Positions 48,867 to 58,201 of a stretch of 64,000 nt of DNA are shown here, one piece after another. Source of the DNA: an uncultured Granulosicoccus sp. (GTDB taxonomy: Bacteria; Pseudomonadota; Gammaproteobacteria; Granulosicoccales; Granulosicoccaceae); contig CANLXI010000033.1 of the NCBI GenBank assembly GCA_947495035.1, positions 1 through 64,000 on the forward strand. Direction: 5' to 3'. The notes under the pieces were generated by a model. It worked only from the letters and a program-made list of their open reading frames with translations, was not told the origin of the DNA and did not search any database. The position numbers were made by a program, and so were the translations under genes. How positions within the stretch are numbered: the first letter of the stretch is position 1; every line of letters begins with the position of its first letter.

Positions 48867-49277
48867 ATGCCGAAAAAGACGCGCGACAAGACCCCCGAGA
48901 GCGAAAAGATCACCATCAATCTCGGTTATGTCGACCTGGGCCGAATCGACCTGCTGGTTCAGGAAGGCTTCTATTCCAACCGCAGTGATTTCATCCGGAC
49001 CGCGATTCGCAGGCAACTGGACAGCCATGTCGATGCGGTCAGCAAGAGTATTGACCGGCATACGATGGAGCTGGGATTGCGTGACTACTCCCGGGCGGAT
49101 CTCGAAGCCGTGCAGGATGCTGGCGAGTTGCTGCATATCAAGGTCGTGGGCCTGGCACGAATAGCTCCGGATGTGTCCCCGGAACTCGCGCTGGCGACGA
49201 TCGGTTCCATCAGTGTGCTGGGTTCCCTACAGGCCAGTGCGGCAGTCAGAAACGCGCTGGCAGATCGCATCAGATAG
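48867..49277 (+). CDS. CopG/ribbon-helix-helix family transcriptional regulator
   Basis: A 136-aa protein with an N-terminal ribbon-helix-helix (about 12-55: KITINLGYVDLGRIDLLVQEG, FYSNRSDFIRTAIRRQL, with the family GFYSNRSDFIR turn) and a C-terminal part (about 60-136) containing a LLHIKVVGLARIAPDVSPELA segment of unknown role. The frame is open upstream to 48795, but the likely promoter lies there, so I use ATG 48867. It lies 27 bp before the PHB-depolymerase-like gene and is probably its local regulator. Confidence 0.85.
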   Translation: MPKKTRDKTPESEKITINLGYVDLGRIDLLVQEGFYSNRSDFIRTAIRRQLDSHVDAVSKSIDRHTMELGLRDYSRADLEAVQDAGELLHIKVVGLARIAPDVSPELALATIGSISVLGSLQASAAVRNALADRIR

Positions 49278-49304
49278 GATGCGAATTACCGAGAAATACA
49301 ACAA

Positions 49305-50534
49305 ATGATCAATGTCACAAAGCGCCTGTTGCGCTTGCCCGGAAATGCGGCGAGCAGTAGCGGCGCCCGGGATCTTGTCACTCGTACGCTGGCTCAGCAT
49401 GGTCTGATGGCACCGCCGGCCGAGTCGTCTCACGGTTCTTCGACACCGCCATCGGATTCGTCGCAAGGTTTGCTGAAGGGCTCGGCGTCGGATACGCAGC
49501 GGGAGCCCCTGTCGGATTCACTGCGAGGCTCACTGTCGGGTTCACTACGGGGCTCAATGCCGGGGTCACTATCGGATTCGATGCCGGAGTCGATGCGCGG
49601 GCTGGTCGGCAACCTTCCCGAATTCGGTCTGCCATCAGCCAATGCGAGTCGTCGACACGTCCAGATTCCCGAAGGCGCCGAATTCCGCCAGGATATTCAC
49701 GCGTGTGCAGCAGGCAGCCGCGCCTATCGAACCTATATATCGTCTACCGCTGATCAGGGGCTGACCGGCCTGATCGTCATGTTGCACGGTTGTACCCAGA
49801 ATCCGGAGGACTTTGCCATCGGGACTGACATGAACGCCTGGGCGGAGAAGGGGCGTTTCGTGGTGGTCTATCCGCAGCAGTCGCGAGGGGACAACGCGCA
49901 GTCGTGCTGGAACTGGTTCAGTCGGGCTGATCAACAGCGAGACCGGGGCGAGCCGGCCATTCTGGCTGGAATGACCCGCAAGGTGATGGCAGAGCATGGT
50001 GTACTACCGCAGCACACCTTTGTGGCTGGTCTGTCTGCAGGCGCTGCCATGGCCGTGATTCTGGGAGAAACCTATCCCGACGTCTTTGCCGCGGTCGGTG
50101 CGCACTCCGGACTGCCGTTTGGCGCCGCCCGGGATGTCCCTTCCGCGTTTGCCGCCATGGCAGGCAATGGGACAGACACCGCTGGCAATGTGCCCGGCGC
50201 TCGCCGCCCGCGTGTGCCAACCATCGTGTTTCATGGCGCTGCGGACACCACGGTGCATCCATCGAACGGAGACAGGATTGCGCGACAGGCCGTCTGTGGA
50301 GAGTCGCAGCAGTCCGTCATGAGGGAGTTGCGAGGGAGCGTTTCCGGACGTGCCTACACCCGCCAGTTGTCGTCCGGGGTCGATGGCTCATGCGAGCTGG
50401 AATACTGGATGGTCGATGGTCTGGGGCATGCCTGGTCCGGCGGGCAACCGGGAGGTTCCTACACTGACGGCAAGGGGCCGGATGCCAGCGCGGAGATGGT
50501 TCGCTTCTTCTTCGAGAGAAACGCTGCCGAATGA
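49305..50534 (+). CDS. PHB depolymerase family esterase with Ser-rich repeat region
   Basis: An alpha/beta-hydrolase of the poly(3-hydroxybutyrate) depolymerase/esterase family (LpqC-like), 409 aa. The catalytic triad is visible: Ser244 in GLSAG, Asp314 in FHGAADTTVHP and His375 in GLGHAWSGG; the oxyanion motif is HGCTQ (161-165). Residues about 40-98 are an imperfect Ser/Leu/Gly repeat (SDSLRGSLSGSLRGSM) coded by 12-15 base repeats. No clear signal peptide is seen, so it may act inside the cell, perhaps on PHB granules or related polyesters. It follows the CopG-type gene by 27 bp, likely one operon. Confidence 0.88.
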   Translation: MINVTKRLLRLPGNAASSSGARDLVTRTLAQHGLMAPPAESSHGSSTPPSDSSQGLLKGSASDTQREPLSDSLRGSLSGSLRGSMPGSLSDSMPESMRGLVGNLPEFGLPSANASRRHVQIPEGAEFRQDIHACAAGSRAYRTYISSTADQGLTGLIVMLHGCTQNPEDFAIGTDMNAWAEKGRFVVVYPQQSRGDNAQSCWNWFSRADQQRDRGEPAILAGMTRKVMAEHGVLPQHTFVAGLSAGAAMAVILGETYPDVFAAVGAHSGLPFGAARDVPSAFAAMAGNGTDTAGNVPGARRPRVPTIVFHGAADTTVHPSNGDRIARQAVCGESQQSVMRELRGSVSGRAYTRQLSSGVDGSCELEYWMVDGLGHAWSGGQPGGSYTDGKGPDASAEMVRFFFERNAAE

Positions 50535-50576
50535 GGTCTATGCACGGCAAGCTGGAGAGTCGAGTCCTCTCGACAA

Positions 50577-51275
50577 TCAGCTTGCTGTGCTTTCTGCCGC
50601 CAGCAGCTTGCGACCTGCTCTGGCCACGGTTTCCTGTATGTCGCGTCGGGTGGCACGAGCCAGCGCGACGGCATCCCGGGCGGTCAAGGCCGAAAGTATC
50701 TCCTTGTGTCGATCGATTTCGTAGAATTCATCGAGCAGTTCGATGACCTGGCGCTGAAACGGGCCAAGCTGCAGCCAGAGACTCTCGATCAGCGGCATGG
50801 CTACCTGATCGGGGTTGATGGTGTACAGGGTGCGATGGAAGCTGTGATTCAAGGTGGTCAAGGCATTCAGATCTCGCTCGGCAATCGCCTGATCCATCCT
50901 GTCATCGAAACCCTTCATTTCTGCGATTTTCACATCAGCCACATAGGGCAATGCCCGCTCTGCTGCGTGAACTTCCAGATGGATGCGCATGGCCACCAGT
51001 TCCTCGAACCGGCCTGAGGTCATGCGGGGAATGGCAATGCGGCGATTCTTCCTGATCAGAATGGCGTTTTCCGAACTCAGGCGGCGCACAGCCTCCCGGA
51101 CCGGGGTCGGGCTGAGGTCCATCGCCTCGGCAAGACCTCGCATGGTCAGTGCCGTGCCAGGTTGGATGGCGCCCACCATGATGGCGTAGCGCAGACGCTC
51201 GTACACGTACTGTTGCGTTGTGCGGTCGGTGTCCGTTGACGTATCAGGTATGAACAGTTCTGTCTTTCTGGACAT
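50577..51275 (-). CDS. GntR-family (FCD subgroup) transcriptional regulator
   Basis: A 232-aa regulator with an N-terminal winged helix (about 17-75: VYERLRYAIMVGAIQPGTALTM, LAEAMDLSPTPVREAVRRL) and a C-terminal all-helical FCD ligand domain (about 90-220; family His/Asp residues in FHRTLY and DRHKEIL). The ATG at 51275 is chosen; a GTG nine codons upstream is an alternative. It is divergent from the polyamine operon and is its likely regulator, perhaps replacing PuuR, which belongs to another family. Confidence 0.92.
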   Translation of the reverse strand: MSRKTELFIPDTSTDTDRTTQQYVYERLRYAIMVGAIQPGTALTMRGLAEAMDLSPTPVREAVRRLSSENAILIRKNRRIAIPRMTSGRFEELVAMRIHLEVHAAERALPYVADVKIAEMKGFDDRMDQAIAERDLNALTTLNHSFHRTLYTINPDQVAMPLIESLWLQLGPFQRQVIELLDEFYEIDRHKEILSALTARDAVALARATRRDIQETVARAGRKLLAAESTAS

Positions 51276-51366
51276 TGAACGGGATCCGATTCTGCGCTTC
51301 ACTTTTTCTCGATCGAGTATTCAAATCGCTGTTGACACAGATCTGAAAGCATTTACACTCGCGAAA

Positions 51367-51399
51367 AAGGTATCACAATATCTGTAAGGTATCACGATA
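51367..51399. promoter_or_regulatory. Direct repeat between the GntR gene and the puuA-like operon
   Basis: AAGGTATCACAATA (51367-51380) and AAGGTATCACGATA (51386-51399) are two copies with one difference, repeating every 19 bases, i.e. nearly two helical turns. They lie directly before the puuA-like ATG (51409), so they probably bind the divergent GntR regulator, or a second dimeric protein, over the ribosome-site region. Confidence 0.65.
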
Positions 51400-51408
51400 G
51401 GGGTTTCA

Positions 51409-52758
51409 ATGACAGACAGCGATATCTCGACATGGGTGCAGGAACACCCGGAAATCGAGTCGATATTCGCCTGCGTATGCGATCTGAACGGCACCATGCG
51501 AGGCAAGCGTATCCCCGTTGACCAGGCTGCCAAGGTGGTCAATGGCGAGGTCCGCATGCCACTGTCCATTGCCAATGTGGATGTCTGGGGCGAGGATATC
51601 GAGAATAGCGAGCTGGTCTTTGAAACCGGTGATTCCGACGGACTGTGTGATTTTACCGGTCGTCCCTTCTTGCCCATCAGCTGGACCAGTCGCCCGACCG
51701 CTCTGGCCATGCTGTGGATGCGCCGCGAGGATGGCACGCCTTTCGAGGGCGATCCGCGGCGCGCACTGGCGCGAATCGTCGACCGCTACAAGGCGCTGGG
51801 TCTGACACCGGTGGTGGCGACCGAACTGGAATTCTATCTATGCGATCCGAGCGATGATCGACCGCAGGCTCCCTGCTCACCGGTCACGGGCAAGCGTCTG
51901 GATTCCGACGGCGCTCTGTCACTGGATGAACTGCAGCATTTCGACGAATTCATGAATGATGTCTACGATGCCTGTGCTGCCCAGGGTATTCCAGCCGATG
52001 CGGCCATCTCGGAAAACGGTGCAGGGCAGTTCGAGATCAACATGAAGCATGTGGCTGACCCCTTGAAGGCGGCAGATGATGCGGCTCTGTTCAAGCGGCT
52101 CGTGCGCGGCATCGCACGCAAGCACGGTTTCTCCGGTACCTTCATGGCAAAACCCTATGGCGATCGTGCCGGCAGCGGCTTTCACGTGCATTTTTCCTTG
52201 CTGGACGACAAGGGCGTGAATGTCTTCGACAGTGGTGATGATGCCGGTACACCGATGATGTTGCAGGCCGTGGCCGGATTGCTGGAAACCATGCAGCAGA
52301 ACGCCCTGACGTTTGCGCCACACGAGAATTCCTACCGGCGTCTGCTGCCAGGTGCCCATGCACCTACCAATGTGGCCTGGGGTTACGAGAATCGAACGGC
52401 GGCGGTCCGCATCCCTGGTGGCAACCATCAGGCACGCCGGATCGAGCATCGAGTCGCCGGAGCCGATGCCAATCCCTATCTGGTCATGACCAGCATACTG
52501 GGTGGTGCGCTGCTGGGAATCGAGCAGCAGCTGATGCCGCCAGAGGCGATCGTGGGTGATGCCTACAGTCTGGATCTTCCCCATCTTCCACTGGATTGGG
52601 CCAGTGCCATCGAGGCCTTCGAAGATGGTACGCATGTGCGAGAGATCTTCTCCAGGCGCTTGCAGAAGATGCTGGTCGAATGCAAGACTCAGGAACTGAA
52701 ACGGTTTGCCCGACAGGTGTCGGACTTTGAATATCACTCCTATCTCGAGGTCGTGTAG
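51409..52758 (+). CDS. puuA: Glutamine-synthetase-like gamma-glutamylpolyamine synthetase
   Basis: Likely ligates glutamate to putrescine or a related polyamine with ATP, the first step of the gamma-glutamylated putrescine route. The 449-aa protein is a class-I-like glutamine synthetase: N-terminal beta-grasp about 10-105 (DLNGTMRGKRIP), catalytic domain with ATELEFYL, AISENGAGQFEINMKH, SGFHVHFSLLD (shown in part) and NRTAAVRIPGG motifs. The DLNG(T)xRGK element and operon context favour PuuA over glutamine synthetase proper. The next gene starts on the last base of its stop codon. Confidence 0.9.
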   Translation: MTDSDISTWVQEHPEIESIFACVCDLNGTMRGKRIPVDQAAKVVNGEVRMPLSIANVDVWGEDIENSELVFETGDSDGLCDFTGRPFLPISWTSRPTALAMLWMRREDGTPFEGDPRRALARIVDRYKALGLTPVVATELEFYLCDPSDDRPQAPCSPVTGKRLDSDGALSLDELQHFDEFMNDVYDACAAQGIPADAAISENGAGQFEINMKHVADPLKAADDAALFKRLVRGIARKHGFSGTFMAKPYGDRAGSGFHVHFSLLDDKGVNVFDSGDDAGTPMMLQAVAGLLETMQQNALTFAPHENSYRRLLPGAHAPTNVAWGYENRTAAVRIPGGNHQARRIEHRVAGADANPYLVMTSILGGALLGIEQQLMPPEAIVGDAYSLDLPHLPLDWASAIEAFEDGTHVREIFSRRLQKMLVECKTQELKRFARQVSDFEYHSYLEVV

Positions 52759-54068
52759 TGAAGTCGAATTCGCATCCCTATGCCGGTGATGGCCAGCATA
52801 CCGACAGTTACTATGCAGCCTCGGCCAATCCTGCGCCGGCCCGTGCCGAACTGTCGGGGGACCATCAGATCGATGTCTGCATTGTCGGCGCGGGCTTCAG
52901 CGGTCTCTCAACCGGTCTGCATCTGGTTGAAAAAGGCTACAAGGTGGCCATCATCGAGGGTGCCCGGGTGGGTTGGGGCGCATCAGGTCGCAATGGCGGG
53001 CAGATCGTCAATGGTCTGAATGCAAGCCTGCAGACCATCGAGAAACGTTATGGGCGAGACACCTCGACATTCGTTGCCGGGCTGGTGCAGGAAGGTGGCG
53101 AGATCATTCGCGAGCGCGTCAGGAGCTATGATATCCAGTGCGACCTGAAGGACGGGAACATCTTCACTGGGCTGACGCGTGCGCACATGAAGGAACTGGA
53201 AGAGCGCATGCAGCTCTGGGCCAGCTACGGCATCCGCAACCAGGAGATGCTGGACAGAAAGCAACTGCGTGAACACATCGACTCCGATATCTATGAAGGA
53301 GGGCTGATCGATCACTCTGGCGGGCATATGCATCCGCTGAACCTGTGTCTGGGTGAAGCTGCTGCCTTCGAGAAGCTCGGTGGTGTGATCTACGAGATGT
53401 CGCCGGTGATATCGGTGGATACCGATGCTGCAAGCCCCGTTGCTCGAACCGCCCGAGGATCGATCACCTGCAAGGCACTGGTATTGTGCGGCAATGCCTA
53501 TCTGGGTCATGTGGTGCCGACGCTGACCTCCCGCGTCATGCCGGTATCCACGCAGGTCATGGCAACGGAACCATTGGGGGAGGAACGCGGCAACTCGCTG
53601 ATTCCGCAGGATGCCTGCGTCGAGGATATCCGCTACATTCTGGACTATTACCGTCTCTCCGCGGACAAGCGTCTGTTGTTCGGGGGGGGTACCGTCTATG
53701 GAGGAGCGGACCCTCGCGATATCGAAGGCAAGTTGCGCCCCAACATGGAGAAGGTGTTCCCGCAGCTCAAGGGCGTCAAGGTGGATCATGCCTGGAGTGG
53801 CAACTTCGCGCTGTCCTTCAGCCGCGTGCCTCAGATGGGACGCATTGGTGACAATACCTATTTTGCTCATGGCTATTCCGGACATGGCGTCACCGGCTCC
53901 CATACCTTTGGTCGCATTCTGTCCGAAGCGATCGATGGCGAACTGACACGTTTCGACGTGTTCGAAAAAGTACCCTGGTATCCGTTTCCGGGTGGCCGGA
54001 TGTTTCGCGTGCCGTACTCGATGGTCGGATCGTGGTGGTACGGACTGCGCGACAGGCTGGGTATATGA
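52758..54068 (+). CDS. puuB: FAD-dependent gamma-glutamylputrescine oxidase-like protein
   Basis: Likely oxidises gamma-glutamylputrescine to the aldehyde, releasing ammonia and H2O2. The 436-aa protein has an N-terminal FAD-binding site IDVCIVGAGFSGLSTGLHL (about 34-52), a GWGASGRNGGQIVNG motif (about 72-86) as in PuuB/OrdL proteins, and C-terminal HGYSGHGVTGS. The start is GTG 52758, sharing a base with the puuA stop codon (TAGTG), which points to translational coupling. Substrate range (putrescine, spermidine analogues) is not decided by sequence. Confidence 0.92.
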   Translation: MKSNSHPYAGDGQHTDSYYAASANPAPARAELSGDHQIDVCIVGAGFSGLSTGLHLVEKGYKVAIIEGARVGWGASGRNGGQIVNGLNASLQTIEKRYGRDTSTFVAGLVQEGGEIIRERVRSYDIQCDLKDGNIFTGLTRAHMKELEERMQLWASYGIRNQEMLDRKQLREHIDSDIYEGGLIDHSGGHMHPLNLCLGEAAAFEKLGGVIYEMSPVISVDTDAASPVARTARGSITCKALVLCGNAYLGHVVPTLTSRVMPVSTQVMATEPLGEERGNSLIPQDACVEDIRYILDYYRLSADKRLLFGGGTVYGGADPRDIEGKLRPNMEKVFPQLKGVKVDHAWSGNFALSFSRVPQMGRIGDNTYFAHGYSGHGVTGSHTFGRILSEAIDGELTRFDVFEKVPWYPFPGGRMFRVPYSMVGSWWYGLRDRLGI

Positions 54069-54096
54069 ACCTCTCATCTCTATTCGGAGAACGACT

Positions 54097-55179
54097 ATGA
54101 AGTTACTTGCGAGTACTTGCACGGCACTGCTCCTGAGCAGCGGTACGCTATGGGCTGACGGCGAACTGAACGTCTACAACTGGTCGGATTACATTGCCGA
54201 GGATACGATCGAGAGATTCACCGCGGCGACCGGCATTCAGGTGAACTACGATGTCTACGACAGCAATGAAGTGCTGGAAGCCAAGATGCTGACCGGTGCC
54301 AGTGGTTACGATGTCGTCGTGCCTTCCATCGAGTTCCTGGCACGTCAGACGCAGGCCGGGGTGTTTGCCAGCATCGACAAATCAGCCCTGTCCAATTATG
54401 GCAATCTTGATCAGGGCATACTGGATGTGGTTGCGGTCAATGACCCGGACAACACGCATGGGGTGCCTTACATGATGTTCAGTACAGGCCTGGGCTACAA
54501 CGTGGAGGCGGTGTCATCTCGCATCGATGCGGACAAGATCGGTAGTTGGGACATGTTGTTCGATCCGGAAACCGTGGCGAAGCTTGCCGATTGCGGGGTT
54601 GTCATGCTGGACAGTCCAACCGAGATCATTGCACCGGCGCTCAACTACCTGGGTCTGGATCCGAACTCCGAAGACAGTGGCGATCTGGAAAAGGCCACCG
54701 AGTTGCTGTTGTCGGTACGCCCGCATGTCCGCTATTTCCATTCATCGCAATACATCAACGATCTGGCAAATGGCGACATCTGTGTGACTGTCGGCTATTC
54801 GGGTGATGTACTGCAAGCCCGCGACCGGGCGAAAGAGGCCGGACAAGGTGTGAATGTGGCCTACGCCATTCCGGCCGAAGGGGCTGCGGTGGGCTTTGAC
54901 ATGCTGGCAATCCCGGATGATGCCCCGAATCCGGAAAATGCCCTGACGTTCATCGATTTCATCCTGCAGCCGGAGATCTCTGCAGCCATTACCAATCATG
55001 TGTTCTATGCCAATGCGAACACGGCCGCCGATGAGTTCGTGGATGACGAGGTCGTCAACGACCCGGGTATCTACCCACCGGCGGAAGTGCGTGCGAAGCT
55101 GTTTTCCCTGAAACCGCACACAGCCCGTTATGATCGCTCCCTGACTCGAGCCTGGACGACTGTCAAGACAGGACAATAG
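54097..55179 (+). CDS. potF: Polyamine ABC transporter periplasmic binding protein (PotF/PotD-like)
   Basis: Binds putrescine or spermidine in the periplasm and hands it to PotGHI. The 360-aa protein has a signal peptide (about 1-19, ending LWADG) and starts the mature part with LNVYNWSDYIAEDTIERF, the hallmark of PotD/PotF proteins; aromatic and acidic ligand residues are typical (Trp in NWSDY, SGYDVVVPS, YSGDV). ATG 54097 follows GGAGAA. A hairpin follows the gene before potG. Confidence 0.94.
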   Translation: MKLLASTCTALLLSSGTLWADGELNVYNWSDYIAEDTIERFTAATGIQVNYDVYDSNEVLEAKMLTGASGYDVVVPSIEFLARQTQAGVFASIDKSALSNYGNLDQGILDVVAVNDPDNTHGVPYMMFSTGLGYNVEAVSSRIDADKIGSWDMLFDPETVAKLADCGVVMLDSPTEIIAPALNYLGLDPNSEDSGDLEKATELLLSVRPHVRYFHSSQYINDLANGDICVTVGYSGDVLQARDRAKEAGQGVNVAYAIPAEGAAVGFDMLAIPDDAPNPENALTFIDFILQPEISAAITNHVFYANANTAADEFVDDEVVNDPGIYPPAEVRAKLFSLKPHTARYDRSLTRAWTTVKTGQ

Positions 55180-55198
55180 GCTCTTCCTGATACCCTGG

Positions 55199-55223
55199 CT
55201 GAAGCCCGGGCAACGGGCTTCGG
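55199..55223 (+). terminator. Intercistronic hairpin between potF and potG
   Basis: GAAGCCCG (55201-55208) and CGGGCTTC (55214-55221) form a perfect 8-bp stem with loop GGCAA, extended by a CT/GG pair at the base. It sits between the binding-protein gene and the ATPase gene and may set their expression ratio. Confidence 0.7.
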
Positions 55224-55253
55224 CATCTTGCCAACCACTGCAGGAGATGGCGC

Positions 55254-56393
55254 ATGTCCGGCAATAGATCCGAAACCGACGACAGACCCTGGGCGGATCC
55301 CGATGCGGTGCCGTTTCTGCAGATCAGAAATGTCACCAAACGCTTTGGTGCCTTTGCTGCGGTGGACAATGTGTCGCTGGATGTCTACAAGGGCGAGATC
55401 TTCTGTCTGCTGGGTGGCTCTGGATGTGGCAAGTCAACTTTGCTGCGATTGCTTTCCGGTTTCGAGGAGGCCAGTTCCGGTCAGATCATCATCGACGGTC
55501 AGGATCAGGCAGGGGTTCCACCCTATGCCCGGCAGACCAACATGATGTTCCAGTCCTATGCCTTGTTTCCGCATATGAGCGTTGAAAGGAACATCGCCTA
55601 TGGCCTCAAGCGAGATGGTGTGCCGAAGGCGGAAATCGCCACGCGCGTCACGGACATGTTGTCACTGGTGCAGATGGATGGCTTTGCCACTCGCAAACCG
55701 CATCAATTGTCCGGGGGGCAGAAGCAGCGCGTGGCATTGGCTCGATCGCTGATCAAGAAGCCGAAGCTGCTGTTGCTGGATGAACCGCTGGGAGCCCTGG
55801 ACAAGAAGCTGCGTGAGCAGACCCAGTTCGAACTGATCACCATTCAGGAGAGTCTGGGTGTGACCTTCATGGTGGTCACGCATGACCAGGAAGAGGCCAT
55901 GACCCTGTCCAGTCGCATTGGAGTCATGAATGCCGGGCAGATCGTGCAGGTCGGTACACCGCACGAAATCTATGAATACCCACAATCGAGGTTCGTGGCG
56001 GATTTCATCGGTTCGGTCAACCTGTTTGAAGGCTGGATCACCGAAGACCATGAGGATCATGTGATCATCCGTTCACCCGAGACGGGCACGGACATCTTCG
56101 TACCGCATGGTATCACCGGTGTCGAAGGGCAGAAGGTTGCTGTCGCGGTTCGCCCCGAGAAGTTGCAGATCAGCAAGTCGCGGCTGGAGAATCTGCGTAA
56201 TACAACTACCGGGACCATTGAAGAGATCGCCTATATGGGCAATGTATCGGTGTTTCAGGTGTTGCTGGGCAGTGGCAAACGGGTTCGCATCAGCCAGTCG
56301 AACCGAACACGGGAGGTTGACCACACGCTGACCTGGGATGATCAGATCCACCTTGGCTGGAGTGACGATGCTGCCATCGTCATCGCTTCATGA
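55254..56393 (+). CDS. potG: Polyamine ABC transporter ATP-binding protein
   Basis: ATPase of the polyamine importer, 379 aa. Walker A GGSGCGKST (about 54-62), Q-loop FQSYALFPHM, signature LSGGQKQRVALARSL (about 153-167), Walker B LLLLDEPLGALD; the C-terminal TOBE domain is about 290-379 with VAVRPEKLQIS. ATG 55254 follows AGGAG. The stop codon overlaps the potH start (ATGA type). Confidence 0.95.
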   Translation: MSGNRSETDDRPWADPDAVPFLQIRNVTKRFGAFAAVDNVSLDVYKGEIFCLLGGSGCGKSTLLRLLSGFEEASSGQIIIDGQDQAGVPPYARQTNMMFQSYALFPHMSVERNIAYGLKRDGVPKAEIATRVTDMLSLVQMDGFATRKPHQLSGGQKQRVALARSLIKKPKLLLLDEPLGALDKKLREQTQFELITIQESLGVTFMVVTHDQEEAMTLSSRIGVMNAGQIVQVGTPHEIYEYPQSRFVADFIGSVNLFEGWITEDHEDHVIIRSPETGTDIFVPHGITGVEGQKVAVAVRPEKLQISKSRLENLRNTTTGTIEEIAYMGNVSVFQVLLGSGKRVRISQSNRTREVDHTLTWDDQIHLGWSDDAAIVIAS

Positions 56394-57331
56394 CTGCTCG
56401 GCGGCGGCGGGTAGCCAGGGGGCTGATCGGCGGGGTGCTGCGCAGACTGGGCGTCAGTGGTCGCGGTCTGGTGATTGCCACTCCCACCCTGTGGCTGCTG
56501 TTGTTCTTTCTGGTGCCATTGCTGGTCGTGGCCAAGATCTCTCTGTCGGAGGCGGCCATTGCCCGGCCACCGTATCTGCCGATCTGGGAATGGGCCGATG
56601 GTTTCCTGCAGATACGCCTGAATCTGGGCAACTACCTGTTCCTGCTCGATGACCCGCTGTATCTGGCCGCCTATGTCGAGTCGGTCAGGATAGCCGGAAT
56701 ATCCACGATATTCACGCTGCTGATCGGCTATCCGATGGCCTATCTGATCGCCCGTTCCAACCCTGGCACCCGTAACATCCTGTTGATGCTGGTGGTGTTG
56801 CCTTTCTGGACGTCCTTCCTGTTGCGAGTCTATGCCTGGATAGGCTTTCTCAAGGCCAACGGCATCGTCAACAATGTCCTGCTGTCATTGGGTGTCATCG
56901 ATCAACCGCTAGTCATGCTGCAGACCGATTTTGCGGTCTACCTGGGCATCGTCTATACCTATCTGCCATTCATGATTCTGCCCCTGTATGCAAGCCTGGC
57001 GAAACTGGACATTGCCTGTCTGGAGGCTGCCGCGGATCTGGGGGCGCGGCCGCTGACCACCTTTCTGACCATCACGCTGCCGCTATCGATCAACGGGATC
57101 ATTGCCGGTTGCATGCTGGTCTTCATACCGGCTGTCGGGGAGTTCGTGATTCCGGCCTTGCTGGGCGGGCCGGATACCCTGATGATCGGTCGGGTGTTGT
57201 GGGACGAGTTCTTTTCCAACCGTGACTGGCCCATCGCATCGGCCGTGGCCATCGTGATGCTCTTCGTGCTGCTGGTGCCGATCATGCTGTTGCGTTGGGT
57301 TCAGGCCGCCGACAAGAGGGAACAGCCATGA
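56390..57331 (+). CDS. potH: Polyamine ABC transporter permease
   Basis: Inner-membrane permease, 313 aa, with about six helices beginning TLWLLLFFLVPLLVVAKISLSE. The EAA loop CLEAAADLGARPLTTFLTITLPLS is visible near 215. Starts four bases inside potG and ends four bases inside potI, so all three are translationally linked. An N-terminal Arg-rich stretch (TARRRRVARG) faces the cytoplasm. Confidence 0.94.
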   Translation: MTARRRRVARGLIGGVLRRLGVSGRGLVIATPTLWLLLFFLVPLLVVAKISLSEAAIARPPYLPIWEWADGFLQIRLNLGNYLFLLDDPLYLAAYVESVRIAGISTIFTLLIGYPMAYLIARSNPGTRNILLMLVVLPFWTSFLLRVYAWIGFLKANGIVNNVLLSLGVIDQPLVMLQTDFAVYLGIVYTYLPFMILPLYASLAKLDIACLEAAADLGARPLTTFLTITLPLSINGIIAGCMLVFIPAVGEFVIPALLGGPDTLMIGRVLWDEFFSNRDWPIASAVAIVMLFVLLVPIMLLRWVQAADKREQP

Positions 57332-58140
57332 GGCGCAAATCGAGATTCCTGTGGTTCATGGGGCTGTTCGGATTCACCTTCCTGTATGCACCGATTCTGT
57401 CTCTGGTTGTCTTCAGTTTCAATGAGAGCAAGCTGGTAACGGTGTGGGGAGGCTTTTCTACCAGATGGTATGGCGAGCTGTTTCGCGACCCGCAGATTCT
57501 CAACGCGGCCTGGATCAGCGTGAAGATCGCCTTCCTGTCAGCCAGTATTGCCATCGTGATCGGAACGCTCGCCTCCTTCGTGCTGATTCGATTCCCGCGT
57601 TTTCGCTCGAAGTCACTGCTCAGCATGATGATCACCGCGCCGCTGGTCATGCCGGAAGTGATTCTCGGCTTGTCCCTGTTGCTGCTGTTCGTGGCGATGG
57701 ATGGTCTGACAGGCTGGCCAGGCGGTCGCGGTACGATGACAATCATCATTGCGCATTCCACCTTTGGTGCGGCGTATGCAGCCGTGGTCATTCAGTCTCG
57801 CCTGGTGGACATGGACCTGTCCATCGAAGAAGCTGCTCTGGATCTGGGGGCAAGACCGGTCAGGGTGTTTTTCGATATCACCTTGCCGGTGATCGCACCG
57901 GCGCTGATCTCGGCATGGTTGCTTGCCTTCACGCTGAGTCTCGACGATCTGGTAATCGCCAGTTTCGTGTCGGGCCCGGGGGCCTCGACTTTGCCGATGG
58001 TCATCTTCTCCAAGGTCAGACTGGGAGTCAGCCCGGATATCAACGCATTGGCAACCATCATCATCGGACTGGTGTCACTGGGTATCATTGTGGCAGCGTT
58101 GCAGATGACCAGAAGCAGGCGACAGACAACGCAGCGTTGA
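57328..58140 (+). CDS. potI: Polyamine ABC transporter permease
   Basis: Second inner-membrane permease, 270 aa, pairing with PotH. ATG 57328 overlaps the potH stop and follows GAGGGA; 11 codons further upstream in the same frame are unlikely to be used. About six helices (FGFTFLYAPILSLVVFSFNES at the start), EAA motif SIEEAALDLGARPVRVFFDITLPV, and a short basic tail. Last gene of the operon; a repeat array follows. Confidence 0.94.
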   Translation: MRRKSRFLWFMGLFGFTFLYAPILSLVVFSFNESKLVTVWGGFSTRWYGELFRDPQILNAAWISVKIAFLSASIAIVIGTLASFVLIRFPRFRSKSLLSMMITAPLVMPEVILGLSLLLLFVAMDGLTGWPGGRGTMTIIIAHSTFGAAYAAVVIQSRLVDMDLSIEEAALDLGARPVRVFFDITLPVIAPALISAWLLAFTLSLDDLVIASFVSGPGASTLPMVIFSKVRLGVSPDINALATIIIGLVSLGIIVAALQMTRSRRQTTQR

Positions 58141-58201
58141 ATCGGGGATCTTGCGAATGGGTGACGCCGGAGTGATTCTCGGGGCTCTTGATGGGTCACC
58201 C

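Noticed and set aside
52983..54122. Minus-strand open frame of 379 codons opposite puuB
   Set aside because: It lies opposite the puuB gene, whose FAD motifs are beyond doubt; the antisense translation has no domain-like pattern.
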